DNA of 64,000 nucleotides from Calliphora vicina. Taxonomy: Eukaryota > Arthropoda > Insecta > Diptera > Calliphoridae. The stretch is taken from the NCBI RefSeq assembly GCF_958450345.1, contig NC_088780.1, forward strand, positions 62,271,533 to 62,335,532, read 5' to 3'. The notes under the pieces are model-generated. The model did not search any database, was not told the DNA's origin, and worked only from the letters and a program-made list of their open reading frames with translations. Within the stretch, counting starts at the first letter, position 1. Each line of letters opens with the position of its first letter. The translations under genes and the position numbers were made by a program. Below, piece by piece: positions 25,701 through 34,429 of this stretch.

Positions 25701-28369
25701 TTGTTGAAATCACGCTTCAATATCTGTTTAAGTTCGTCACTTACCCTCTTCACTACCTCTTCGATGTGTCTTTTGTACGGATCTTCATCGTAAACATTGG
25801 AAAGATGGCCCATGTATGTGGAATAACCATCGCTGCGATAAAATTTATACGGATCGCCGTAAGGATCGCCATACGTGGTAGCAGCATTCGTCCCAAATGT
25901 TGGCAAGCTACCGCTAATACCCGGCAAATACGACGATTGTATGTAGGCGGGATGTAGGTACTGTGCTGAAGCATTATCTGCAGCCGGATAGGAAGGATAT
26001 CCTCCTCCAGGATAATAGTAAGGATTTGAGGATGGATGGGCAGGATACACATAAGCAGCAGTCAAATTTGCATTTATTTCAGAAGATAAAGCCATCGATG
26101 AGCCGGACGAAGGAAGTGATGGTTTTTGTTTAGTTTTATCCGTTTCTGTTCCCTGTTTTTTCACGCCTTCATTGGATGATAAACTAGAAAGCGACATACG
26201 ATCGTCGTCTTTTTGTTTTAAATGACCTGGATATATTGGGCTGTAAGAATCCTTTTTAAGCAATATCTCATCGTCACTAGATGAAATATCGCTTGCCCCA
26301 TGCTCGACAGTTTGCATTCTATTAGACTTTGATGATGTTATTTGACGTTTATTCTTCTTATTTAAGCGTTTCGTAGATGACCGTTCATTCGAATCTGAAT
26401 TCACTTCGCCCTCTTCTTCCTCTCCTTGGCCACCTTTTTCTGCATCCGAATCACTACTATCCATCTGTAGAAAAGGTGGGGCATTGCCAAACGATTTTCC
26501 CTTGAACATGAGTGCAATCCGTGTGTCCAAATCAACATTACCCAAATCACTATCAGCTATAATGTCTGTCCTATCCGCCGTTGAAATTGAGTTTTTATCC
26601 GTCGATGACTTTATACTTACGGATGGTTTTTCTTTTCGATCCTTTTTCAAAGTGCTAGATGTCATTTCATCCTGACTGGAATATCCACCTGGGGGCGGCG
26701 GCTCGGGTTCATCCCAGTCCGGTGTTCCATCCGGAGGAGGAGGTGGCAGAGGAGGCTGGCTTTGTGGTTGCTGTGGTGGTTGATGGACGGGCCATGATCT
26801 ATTACCCCCGTGCCAGATGTGAGGATTAGGATTTTCACTTGGATATCCGTAGGCATGGTATGGATATGAACCTGGAATGGATGAGCCCACCACATGAACA
26901 GAGGGTTGCGAAACACCAGGCTGAATAGGGTAGTATACACCACTGCTAGGTGAAGGATAAGGTTTCGGAGCTGTGCTACTCGAAGCTGTATCCACATAAT
27001 CCCGCGAATAGCGTGACGTCGAATTATACTTATCACCTCCACGTGTCTTAGCGGAACGTTCGCGGTCACGATCTCGTTCCCTATCATTCGACCGTTCTCG
27101 CTCTCTTTCACGATAATCACGTTCACGATCACGTCTATCACGATCCCGTTCGCGCGATCTGTCATAATCACGCACTCTATCACGTTCTCGATCGCGTCTT
27201 GTAATGCTTATGCTTCCGCGTTCATCACTACGTTCTCTGGAACGGTCACGTTTATGGTAATGATGGTGGTGTTTTGAACGATCTTTATCATGGCGCTGAC
27301 CAATGGATACACCCCCATATCTTTCACGACTTTCATCTCGATCTTTACGCTTATCACGATATGATGACCTATCGTCCTCGACATATCTGTCTGCACGACT
27401 ATGCGTAAATCTTTCATATTCACGATCTGACCGATAAGAATGTTGGTAGGTTGATATTGTTGAATCAAAACCATCCTGTGACACGTGGGATAGGTATTCA
27501 TGTTGATATTCCGAATGGGAAACTGTGGACGTTGTTGTTACTGCCGCGACATGTACATCTACCTCTGTATTTGGTAATGGCGGTGCCCCTGATATCGTCC
27601 CTGTTGAGGAACTTGCGGCAGTTGGAAGCTTAGGTTTCGTTGACGTTAAATTTTCTACAGTTTGCTTGCAGACACTTCCGAAGGGATCATGAAAAACGCT
27701 TAAAATCTGTATACAAATATCAAAGTCAATAAATCTTAGCTACTATTTTAACAATATACCTTACCTTTCCCATTACCGATTTCTGATTATATTTTTCAAC
27801 ACATTGTCGAGCAGCTTTTACGTTTTCAAATACAATTCTTGCAATGCCGAGATGTTTATTTGTGGTGGGATGATGATGAATGACAATATCATCATACACT
27901 CCACATTTATCAAGCATTCGCGCCAAAAACTGTTTATCGATGTTGTCATTTAAATTGGTCACTGTTATTTCTATGGCCGGTGGACTTCCAACATAGTTCT
28001 GGTCAATTTTTAGCCTGTATAAAATATAATTTTTGATTAAAACTCAAAACAATATTTTTCTGCTAAGACTTACCGTGGTACAGACATGACCATGGGTTCC
28101 ACTGGTCTTGCCCGTAAGCGTACCACTGGATTACGAGGATCTCGAGGCATAACCGACGGATAAGTCGAATCATTCGGCACAACACCATCGAAACGATACA
28201 ATTTGATAGCACCCTTCGTAATTGCTGGATCCGAAAGCAATTTAAAATTCCGCGGTGCTTTTTGCTGGGTGACACTGCCTCCCAAGTGTTCACCGGAACT
28301 AACAGCACCATTGCTGTTCGGATGAGTAGGTGGCATGCGGCTATAGTTGTTATCCATTAGGTCATACAT
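13619..28369 (-). CDS. Set1: Histone H3K4 methyltransferase Set1 (spliced gene)
   Basis: Five exons read 28369-28074, 28014-27765, 27706-23175, 14494-13870 and 13792-13619, all with GT-AG borders and matching phases. They give about 1958 residues, longer than the ~1640 I recall for Drosophila Set1. In order: an RRM at roughly 105-195; an Arg/Asp/Glu-rich tract at about 288-405; a Pro-rich and then Ser/acidic central region; the WDR5-binding Win motif GCARTE (1731-1736); the N-SET region; the SET domain from about 1822; and a post-SET CxCxxxxC (1946-1953). SET motifs present are DWGLFA, NHSCNPNC (1897-1904) and YDY (1933-1935). The product is the catalytic subunit of COMPASS, a nuclear complex that methylates histone H3 lysine 4 at active promoters. 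The start at 28369 gives MYDLMDNNYS; a second in-frame ATG lies four codons on. All catalytic motifs look intact. Confidence 0.95.
13870..14494 (-). CDS. Set1: Set1 exon 4 (N-SET and first half of SET)
   Basis: Starts with 'FWLNNTHWVDHCVTDRTFVP', holds the Win motif GCARTE, the N-SET region (VSKMQGISREARSNQRRLL) and the SET core from 'LKFAKSAIHDWGLFAMEP' to 'NLARFINHSCN'. The exon ends cleanly after the asparagine codon at donor GTAAGT. Confidence 0.95.
14537..15308. repeat. Interspersed repeat with AACTAGCT ends
   Basis: The left end AACTAGCTGATCCGG is the inverse of the right end, CCGGGTCAAGCTAGTT. Internal phrases such as 'aaaatcggttgagccgtttcgg' and 'gcggctgaaccgatttt' are typical of widespread insect repeats. 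No target duplication was found and the class is uncertain (Helitron-like or MITE). Confidence 0.5.
15331..16846. mobile_element. Rearranged Tc1-like element, two transposase halves head to head
   Basis: The outer ends 'caaatcggacaag' and 'cttgtccgatttt' are inverted terminal repeats of ~90 bp. Inside, the C-terminal half of a Tc1-type transposase occurs twice, on the minus strand at about 15540-16030 and on the plus strand at about 16195-16740. The plus copy shows 'PVQSPDFNAIEHLWEELARR', which contains the last acidic residue of the DDE triad. The N-terminal DNA-binding half is absent from both. The element is thus a giant imperfect palindrome within the Set1 intron and cannot be autonomous. 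Confidence 0.8.
16846..17022. repeat. Tandem duplication, period 88 bp
   Basis: 'tacatatttttttaaattta' begins at 16847 and again at 16935, and the following 'ttgtcaagattc.gtaaca' and 'ttctacttaaaaat.gattc' also recur. Two near-identical copies lie directly after the Tc1-like element. Confidence 0.8.
17023..18433. other. Intronic sequence, no gene recognised
   Basis: Part of Set1 intron 3. The stretch 17770-17860 ('ggaaataaatctg', 'ctaaacggctggtccgat') resembles 20199-20240, suggesting shared old repeats. 18180-18330 reads like the 3' end of an interspersed repeat, ending in a short 'acatacatacaaacat' tract. No coding region. Confidence 0.4.
18434..19274 (-). mobile_element. HINE/DINE-like element, copy 2, uninterrupted
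   Basis: Same architecture as the copy at 3057: a 3' hairpin (TTCGGCTATGCCGAA on the plus strand) after CAAGTAAG on the left, 'acaacaacaacgcc' blocks, a CAGA-type tract at 19098-19138, and the TATACCCTTC hairpin on the right. About 840 bp and not interrupted, so it serves as the reference for reading the broken copies. Confidence 0.75.
19284..19600. repeat. GTAGCAGTAG motif cluster on alternating strands
   Basis: Short GTAGCAGTAG/T tracts and their complement CTACTGCTAC occur about eight times in ~320 bp, switching strand repeatedly (19286, 19361, 19386, 19431, 19455, 19485, 19533 and 19572 approximately). The region could fold into many alternative stems in the Set1 pre-mRNA. Class unknown. 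Confidence 0.65.
19651..20150. mobile_element. MITE with GGGGGGTCAGACGGC ends
   Basis: The left end GGGGGGTCAGACGGCATGTA is repeated inverted at the right end (tacatgccgtctgacccccc), and similarity continues through 'ttgcttgtgt' and 'tgggaca'. Arms of about 60 bp. About 500 bp with no transposase. No clean target duplication was found, so the superfamily is open. Confidence 0.75.
20151..21065. other. Intronic sequence, no gene recognised
   Basis: Part of Set1 intron 3. Open frames at 20255-20575 have no family likeness and AT-driven composition. 20199-20240 resembles 17775-17815. Nothing else is supported. Confidence 0.4.
21066..22143 (-). mobile_element. Tc1-like element with ~185-bp inverted ends
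   Basis: The ends CAGTGTTGGAAAAAATA are inverted and flanked by TA on both sides, as in Tc1/mariner. The inverted ends extend about 185 bp (21066-21250, 21963-22143). The transposase is on the minus strand and is the C-terminal part only: 'MIWGCFSSSGVGPVYWI', 'WEFQQDNSQKHSSKLAKYWF' (holding the second Asp) and 'WPSQSPDINPMEYLWGVLKR' (third acidic residue). The N-terminal DNA-binding part and first Asp region are disrupted. 21897-21960 repeats 21709-21760 in inverse, a local rearrangement that destroyed the upstream coding part. Confidence 0.85.
22560..22691. mobile_element. 132-bp MITE, TSD TAA
   Basis: Ends CCCCCGTTAACACGAAGTCT and, inverted, CCCCCAGTAACACGAAGTCT. TAA flanks both sides. It is an almost complete foldback ('aactaatagt' faces 'actattagtt'). 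A 3-bp TWA target fits PIF/Harbinger-type MITEs. Confidence 0.8.
23175..27706 (-). CDS. Set1: Set1 exon 3, large disordered centre
   Basis: A single 4532-bp exon. It finishes the RRM, then runs through an RD/RE-rich tract, a Pro/Tyr-rich part ('PPLPPPPPDGTPDW'), several Ser/Asp/Glu runs with 'YSDSDEE' motifs, and a helical 'EREFLEEQERKLREEQ' segment. Near its end, 'PREMFKPREATDEMMVLYEF' and 'LTRGIDAEDIQYVRKCYEMH' form the conserved block upstream of N-SET. It ends TACGG before donor GTATGT, and the split glycine codon is completed in exon 4. Long antisense and shifted frames here are only shadows. Confidence 0.95.
27765..28014 (-). CDS. Set1: Set1 exon 2 (RRM)
   Basis: Encodes most of the RNA recognition motif: 'IEITVTNLND' as the first strand (RNP2-like) and 'LGIARIVFE' as the RNP1-like strand, then the helix 'VKAARQCVEKYNQKSVMGK'. 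The acceptor is ATACAG and the donor GTAAGG, phase 0. This RRM is typical of the Set1/SETD1 branch and absent from trithorax-type enzymes. Confidence 0.92.
28074..28369 (-). CDS. Set1: Set1 exon 1
   Basis: Encodes residues 1 to about 99, a low-complexity lead followed by 'PRNFKLLSDPAITKGAIKLY' and 'RFDGVV', the conserved segment before the RRM in Set1 proteins. It ends within an arginine codon (CG/G) at donor GTAAGT. Confidence 0.9.
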
Positions 28370-28373
28370 GCAT
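28362..28373 (-). promoter_or_regulatory. Three-codon upstream ORF overlapping the Set1 start
   Basis: Four bases upstream of the Set1 ATG on the minus strand another ATG opens ATGCATGTATGA (Met-His-Val-stop). Its stop lies inside the Set1 coding start in another frame. If this leader is transcribed, the uORF could reduce initiation at the main ATG or cause leaky scanning. Confidence 0.5.
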
Positions 28374-29650
28374 CAATAAGTTTTTCCAAACGCGACACCA
28401 ATTTCCAATTGCTGTCTTGTGCTGTTTGTTTTTCTTGGCAAAACTATGTGAGATAAATTAATTAGTTTTGTTTACGTTCAAAACAGACAATTTACCTTTC
28501 TATTAATTTTCCTTGTAGCAATTTATACAATATTTTGATTGTTAGAAAAATGGCAAGAAAACACACATTATATGCTAGTGGATCCACCACATTTTAGATC
28601 ACTTGGCACTTGTCGTGCTCCCCAAAAAAAGCAGCAATATTTTAATACGGCCAAGACAAGGCAGCAAGTATAGCGCGTACCTCACAATTGATAAGGTGGC
28701 TGCGAAATCAGACGTTAACAGCTCTGCAGACAGAGTGTGCTTTGCTCGTTTTCAATCAGTGAAGGCAATAAGAAAATTTCTATTTTTCTCAATCTACTCT
28801 GATTTTTGCCGAAAAATTTCATACTACCAACGATCAGCGGCGATTTATGAAAACTTTTTTACAACTTTTGCGTAATTTGCTTAAAGTTTAACTATATTTT
28901 TAGCGAAAAATGTTTAACAAAAATGAAATCAATGTTCACCGCCGCTGCAAGAAAAAATGTTAGGCAAAACGTATAAAAGCTGCGCTGCCCACAATCTTGT
29001 ATTAAAAACAAGGGGCGAGAGTGAGATAGACAATCGCAAATGCTATGTCAACGTGAATATTTTCAACAATGGCAACTCGAACCTGAAATCCACGGTTGCT
29101 TATCTTTTTCCCAATTCATAGTTGCATTTTATTAACAATGTGATAAAAATGCAAAATAAAATTAAAAAATTATATATCGCTCATTTTCTGCAACGTCGTT
29201 ATAACTCAAAATAATTTATTTTTCAGGAGACGCATTTTTAGTTTTTAAATGGTGCTATGCAAGTAATAGACAATATGAAAATAGGTCAAAATGCTGAGTG
29301 TAATTTTAGAAGCTAGTTAGTTCACAAGACTTTGTCTGATATGAAAACAATTTATTTACTATGTTCCCTTTTACAATGCAGAAATTGAAGGGTGCAATGG
29401 TGCTATTAACTCGAAATTAGTTTTTTTTTTTTTTTTAATTTTGATGTTTTTGCAGTAAATAAGCGATATGTAAATTAAAATTTCATATAAATACAGTTTA
29501 TTATAAACAAACAGGGGAACATATATTTGTATTAATATTTTTTTAAATATTTGTAAGTTGTGTATCAAGGCGTATTTAAATGCACCTTGTTGTGTATAGT
29601 GTTGCCAGTTAATAGGATTTATATTCAAATTGGGTATACAATTAGAAATG
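28370..29650. other. Set1 5' flank and unassigned sequence
   Basis: The part next to 28370 holds the presumed Set1 leader and promoter. A 'gtataaaagctg' stretch at 28969 is TATA-like, but no coding region follows it in phase. The remaining sequence is AT-rich with no recognised gene. Confidence 0.35.
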
Positions 29651-29699
29651 ACTTAAATTTGTAAGGAATTTTTGATAAAAAAATCAATGGGAATTTATA

Positions 29700-30480
29700 G
29701 TAGGTGACCTCAGAAGAACAGCTGATTATTTTTTTGTATTCAGTTGTTTAGACAATTGAACTGTCAATTCACTTGTGTTTGTTGTGGCGAAAAATACAAC
29801 AAACCCTAAAGCAAAAACAACAACAGGCAACTTTGAGAGTTCTATAAATTTGTTTTGAAAAAAATAATTTAAAAAATCTGAAAAGCGAATCTAATTAGAT
29901 TCGTCGTATTTAACAAGGTGACAGCAGTGGCGAATTGAAATAAATACAGGCAAATTCACAAATTTTTTTTATATTGTGTTTGACATAAATGCGTACCAGG
30001 GAATATTTTTTTATATGTGTAGTTTGACATTATCGCGTGCTATTTCTATAATCAGCTGAGCTCTCGATGGCATCTTGGTATGTAGCAAGGCGTATTTAAC
30101 AAGGTGACAGCAGTGGCACATTGAAATAAATACAGGCGAATTCACTAATTTTTTTATATGGAGTTTGGCATAAATGCGTACCGGCGAATATTTATTATAT
30201 GTGTAGTTTGACATTATCGCGTGCTATTTCTATAATCAGCTGTGCTCAAAGTAAATTAATAAAGTAGACTCAGTAGAACAGCTGACTATTTTTTTTACTT
30301 TGGTCTGAACTGTCAATACACTTGTGGTTGTTGGGGCGAAAAATACAACAAGCCCAAAAGCAAAAACAACAACAGGCAACTTTGACAGCTCAGACCTTAA
30401 ACCAAAAACAAAATTGCTTGTGGTTTTTGTAAATGTTGTATTTGTTGTAGTACTGTCGCTACTTTATTAATTTACTTTGG
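29700..30480. repeat. Duplicated repeat block upstream of UQCRH
   Basis: Two segments are each present twice. 29914-30060 and 30087-30243 share 'aacaaggtgacagcagtggc' and 'gacattatcgcgtgctattt'. 29715-29845 and 30275-30400 share 'gaacagctga.tatttttt' and 'gcaaaaacaacaacaggcaa'. The order suggests one repeat with an internal tandem copy inside a longer pair. No coding capacity. Confidence 0.7.
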
Positions 30481-30754
30481 CTGTGCTCCCGCTGCCACCT
30501 GGTATAAATAAAATATGTGAAATTTTACATTTTCTTATTGGCAACACTGAATAGAACTGACATTTATCTTTCAATTACAGCCAACTTCAAGCGAATTGCT
30601 CGCTGTCAAAAATTCTTGGTTGCATCACAATTTTGTGAAAAAGTTTCTTTCCTAAACTTAAAATTGGTAAATATTAGATATTTTGTATTAAATTCATTGT
30701 GAGATACTCATAAAATATACCCAATATCTAACATTCTTAATTAATTCATAGAAA

Positions 30755-31088
30755 ATGGCCTTCAAAAACTTTTTGAGCGGCTTTATTGCCATGCCAGTTG
30801 TCCGCGCTGACGATGAAGAAGAATTAGTTGACCCACAGACTACTTTAAGGGTAAGATTTCATAATATTTCAATAACTATACGTATACATGTGTATTAATT
30901 GTTAATAATTTCAGGAACAATGTCAAGCTAAGGGAAACATTGAAGCTCTTTACAATAAGTATCAGGCATGTAACGATCGTGTCAACAGCCGCTCAAAGAC
31001 CACCGAAACTTGTATGGAAGAACTTTTTGACTATGTCACCGAATTGGATCATTGTGTAAGCCACAGTCTTTTCTCTAAGCTGAAGTAA
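30755..31088 (+). CDS. UQCRH: Cytochrome bc1 complex hinge protein (UQCRH)
   Basis: Two exons, 30755-30850 and 30915-31088, with a 64-bp intron (GTAAGA...TTTCAG, phase 0), giving 89 residues. The N-terminus 'MAFKNFLSGFIAMPVVRADD' leads into an acidic 'DEEELVDPQTTLR', then 'EQCQAKGNIEALYNKYQACN' and 'SKTTETCMEELFDYVTELDH', with four cysteines placed as in the family, where they form two disulfides. It ends CVSHSLFSKLK, as in other insects. It is a small acidic subunit of mitochondrial complex III on the intermembrane-space side next to cytochrome c1. A non-coding first exon upstream (about 30570-30665) ending at GTAAAT is plausible, as a TTCATAG acceptor sits just before the ATG. A possible alternative 3' end is listed separately. 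Confidence 0.95.
30851..30914 (+). other. UQCRH: UQCRH intron 1
   Basis: A 64-bp GT-AG intron (GTAAGA to TTTCAG), phase 0, between AGG and GAA codons. Confidence 0.9.
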
Positions 31089-31211
31089 ACTTGATGATTT
31101 GGCCAACAACAGTTAAAATTTAAATGGATTGATGATGGATGTCAACATTCAGCCAACCAGTTAAATTTGTTTTCATTTCAGGGCCATGAGCTTTGCTTTG
31201 GCTTTAATTAG
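31056..31211 (+). other. UQCRH: Possible alternative last intron and exon of UQCRH
   Basis: Directly after the TGT codon of 'LDHC', a GTAAGC donor can pair with TTTTCATTTCAG ending at 31181. Splicing would remove 31056-31181, including the normal stop, and append GHELCFGFN and TAG (31182-31211) in frame. Both forms would share the AATAAA at 31217. The donor and the pyrimidine-rich acceptor are good matches to consensus, but use is not shown. Confidence 0.45.
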
Positions 31212-31216
31212 ATCCT

Positions 31217-31222
31217 AATAAA
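31217..31222 (+). terminator. UQCRH polyadenylation signal
   Basis: AATAAA lies 129 bases after the UQCRH stop, downstream of both possible last exons. Confidence 0.65.
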
Positions 31223-31864
31223 AAAGTTGCAAAACTGAAACATTGAAATTAGATTGTTATTTATATTTTGTTAAATCTCATTTGTAGTACCAGCATCAGC
31301 AACGATCTGAAAGATATGAAATTATGTTAGATATTTTGCTTGGTACTTATAGAATTTTTGAGTTGGTTCAAATTATTGACGAAAAACCGTTGAACCTATA
31401 AATATTGAGAAATTGATTACATATTTTATTTTGATTGGTAATATAAAATTCTATAGATTTTTTGTAGTATATGTATTTTAAATTAATTTTTCAATTCTGT
31501 ATTAGTAGATCGGAAACTCTATTGTAAAAGTCCTAAATCAGTTGTCAAAAACCTAAGTGCGCTAGTTCCTATGCGCATTTCACTGGTTGCTTAGGCCAGA
31601 TCATCAGCAAACCTTTTCCCAAAAGGCTTTAGAAAAATTAAAGATATACAAATAAAACACTAGAGTGAATGAGAATTACAGACACTCAAGCTTTATTTGT
31701 AAAAATATCAAACAAAACCCCAACAATAAACAGTGAGTTTATCTTTTCTTACATTTTTGTTTGTGTAAAACCGTGCAAACTGTCAAAAAAATCACAAAAA
31801 CGCACTTTTATAAATGAAATATTTTTTTTAACACTTTTAAATATTTTATGCACATAAAGCGGTG
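31223..31864. other. Intergenic, no gene recognised
   Basis: AT-rich. The open frame at 31669-31857 has no family likeness. The 8 bases ending at 31872 are the target duplication of the next element. Confidence 0.4.
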
Positions 31865-31970
31865 ACAAATACTAGAGCCCTGCATGAGTAGAGTGATCAA
31901 ATATTCGACATATTCCAAAAACCGGTTTTCGAATAATTCGAAAAAGCGTAATTTTTAAAAATCGGTTTTC

Positions 31971-32304
31971 GGTTTTTTCAATCAAAAACCGGTTCGAATA
32001 ACCGGTTTTTAAATTTTTTGTCAATTTATGATTTAAGGTATAAATTAAGCTTAAATATTTTTTTTATTAAAACTAATTCAGTCTTTTAAAAATTTATTTA
32101 ACACAACTTTAAATTTGTTTAATATTTTAAATCAAAAGGTTTTTTCAATCAAAAACCGGTTCGAATAACCGGTTTTTAAATTTTTTGTCAATTTATGATT
32201 TAAGGTATAAATTAAGCTTAAATATTTTTTTTATTAAAACTAATTCAGTCTTTTAAAAATTTATTTAACACAACTTTAAATTTGTTTAATATTTTAAATC
32301 AAAA
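31971..32304. repeat. Perfect-looking tandem duplication, 167 bp x 2
   Basis: 31971-32137 and 32138-32304 appear identical by eye, each starting 'ggttttttcaatcaaaaacc' and ending 'tttaaatcaaaag'. It is either a very recent duplication or an assembly artefact. 'aaaccggttttt' motifs link it loosely to the MITE at 42427-42895. Confidence 0.85.
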
Positions 32305-32458
32305 GAAATGATATATAATATTAACACATACTAATAGTTAGTTGTATTTTTATACCCTACACCACCATAGTGGGGAGGGTATAATGCGTTTGTGCAGATG
32401 TTTGTAACACCCAAAAATATTAGTCGAACACCCACCTTAAAGTATACCGATCGACTTA

Positions 32459-33320
32459 TGTGCTGTTTTTCTATAGCGAACGAGTGCTTTGAGTGGACGT
32501 TTTACATGCATTTTGTTTTTGTTACAATAACAAAACACATGTTAAATTTCCACTCAAAGTACTCGTTCGCTATAGAAAACAAGTAAGAAAGTATGGTCGG
32601 TCAAGCCCGACCATATAATACCCTACACTAAGTAAAAGAGCAAAAAAATTTTTCTTTTAAAATTTCAATAATTTATATTTTTGAGTGATTTTCGGAAGTG
32701 GGGTTATATGGGGGCTATGACCAATTATGGACCGATCACCATGAAATTAGGTCATGTGATTTATGTCTATATTAAAGTTAACTATGTTGAATTTTGTGTG
32801 TTTACAAACATTTTTAAGCGATTTATGCACTTTAAAGTGATTTTCGGAAGCGGGTCTATATGGGAGCTATGACTAATTATGGACCGATCGTAACAAAATT
32901 TGGTGACATGAATTTTGTGTATATAAAACTTATTTGGAGTGGAATTTGTGGAGATACATATATAAATTAAACATTTATGACCGATAAAGTCCAATTTGGG
33001 GAGGACATTCGTATGGGGGCTAGGTGAAATAGTGGACCGATTTCAGCCAGTTTCAACAGGCTTGGTCCTTGAGCCGAAAAAATAATATGTACCAAATTTG
33101 ATCGAAATATCTTCAAAATTGCGACCTGTACTCTGCGCACAAGGTTTACATGGACAGCCAGCCAACCAGACGGACATCGCTTAATCGACTCAGAAAGTGA
33201 TTCTAAGTCGATCGGTATACTTTAAGGTGGGTGTTAGACTAATATTTTTGGGCGTTACAAACATCTGCACAAACGCATAATACCCTCCCCACTATGGTGG
33301 TGTAGGGTATAAATATCACA
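32459..33320. mobile_element. Foldback MITE inserted in HINE-2, itself split
   Basis: The left part, 32459-32578, matches the complete 129-bp MITE at 34779-34907 (TGTGCTGTTTTTCTATAGCG ends). A short leftover ('atcaca') at 33315-33320 is its right tip. TTA flanks both sides (32456-32458, 33321-33323). The interior is occupied by the inner HINE-2 copy. Confidence 0.7.
32579..33313 (-). mobile_element. HINE-2 element, inner copy, complete
   Basis: Read on the minus strand: 5' TATACCCTACACCACC, a GTCCGTCTGG-type tract, repeated phrases 'ccataattggtcatagcccc' and 'cttccgaaaatcac', a 3' hairpin GGTCGGGCTTGACCGACC, and a CTTACTTG terminus. About 735 bp. It lies opposite the outer copy, giving two ~570-bp arms in inverted orientation. 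Confidence 0.8.
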
Positions 33321-34172
33321 TTAAATCACTTTCTGAGTCCATGTGAACCTTGTGCGCAGAGTACAGGTCGCAATTTTGAAGATATTTCGATGAAATTTGG
33401 TACATACTATTTTTTCGGTTCAAGGACCAAGCCTATTGAAACTGGCTGAAATCGGTCCATTATTTCACCTAGCCCCCATACAAATGTCCTCTCGAAATTG
33501 GACTTTATCGGTCATAAATGTTTAATTTATATATGTATCTCCACAAATTCCGCTCCAAATAAGTTTTATATGGACAAAATTCATGTCACCAAATTTTGTT
33601 ACGATCGGTCCATAATTTGTCATAGCTCCCATATAGACCCGCTTCCGAAAATCACATTAACGTGCATAAATCGCCTAAAAATGTTGGTATACACATAAAA
33701 TTCAACATAGTTAACTTTAATATAGACATAAATCACACGACCTAATTTCATGGTGATCGGTCCATAATTGGTCATAGCCCCCATATAAGACCCACTTCCA
33801 AAAATCACTCAAAAATATAAATTATTGAAATTTTAAAAAGAAAAATGTTTTTGCTCTTTTACTTAGTGTAGGGTATTATATGGTCGGGCTTGACCGGTAT
33901 AAACTACGTAGAACAGGAACCGTTATACGAAGCTAAATCAAACACGCGCCAAAACGAGACGCAAAATTTTCGAAGGTAAAAAACAAAAATAAACCAGAAA
34001 TAATGACAATGACGCTCGACTGCGCCTAGTCCTTGATGTATGTATAACTTGTTAATGGCATTCAACATGAAATCATAACACACATTTAGAAGAAAAGTGT
34101 TGTTTAAAGTAATCGCTAATTATTAAAATTAGTCGCAGAAACTTAAAATAAATAAAATAAAAATATTCAAAA

Positions 34173-34208
34173 CAAAGTACTCGTTCGCTATAGAAAAACA
34201 GCACATTA
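34173..34208. repeat. Half copy of the TGTGCTG foldback MITE
   Basis: 'aaagtactcgttcgctatag' followed by 'aaaaacagcacattaa' matches the right end of the MITE at 34779-34907 only. Confidence 0.7.
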
Positions 34209-34429
34209 ATTTTTTTCAAGTACTGTTTTTGACTCATCCATTGTTTTTTGAATGTAATAATTTATTCAAAACGAAAATGTATTTGATAAAAAACTCAAAT
34301 AAAGTAAAATACATGAATGTAAAGAGTGGAATCATAGAGGGATTTATTATGTGATCTAATTAGAATGCAATTATTTGAACGAATTACCATTCTTATGAAT
34401 TTTTATAGCGTTGTTATACGTTTTCCCGA

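Larger units (their letters stand above)
32349..33895 (+). mobile_element. HINE-2 element, outer copy, split
   Basis: The 5' piece at 32349-32458 begins TATACCCTACACCACC and stops at 'cgatcgactta'. The rest resumes at about 33324 with 'aatcactttctgagtc' and runs to the 3' hairpin 'ggtcgggcttgacc' near 33893. The sequence joins smoothly when compared with the complete inner copy, so everything between is later insertion. Same architecture as the HINE-1 family, but with different sequence. Confidence 0.75.

Noticed and set aside
23479..27633. Many antisense and shifted frames over Set1 exon 3
   Set aside because: Shadows of the real coding exon; none shows a family motif.
28603..28875. A 90-codon frame downstream of the Set1 start region
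   Set aside because: No family likeness, no promoter or splice support, and AT-driven composition.
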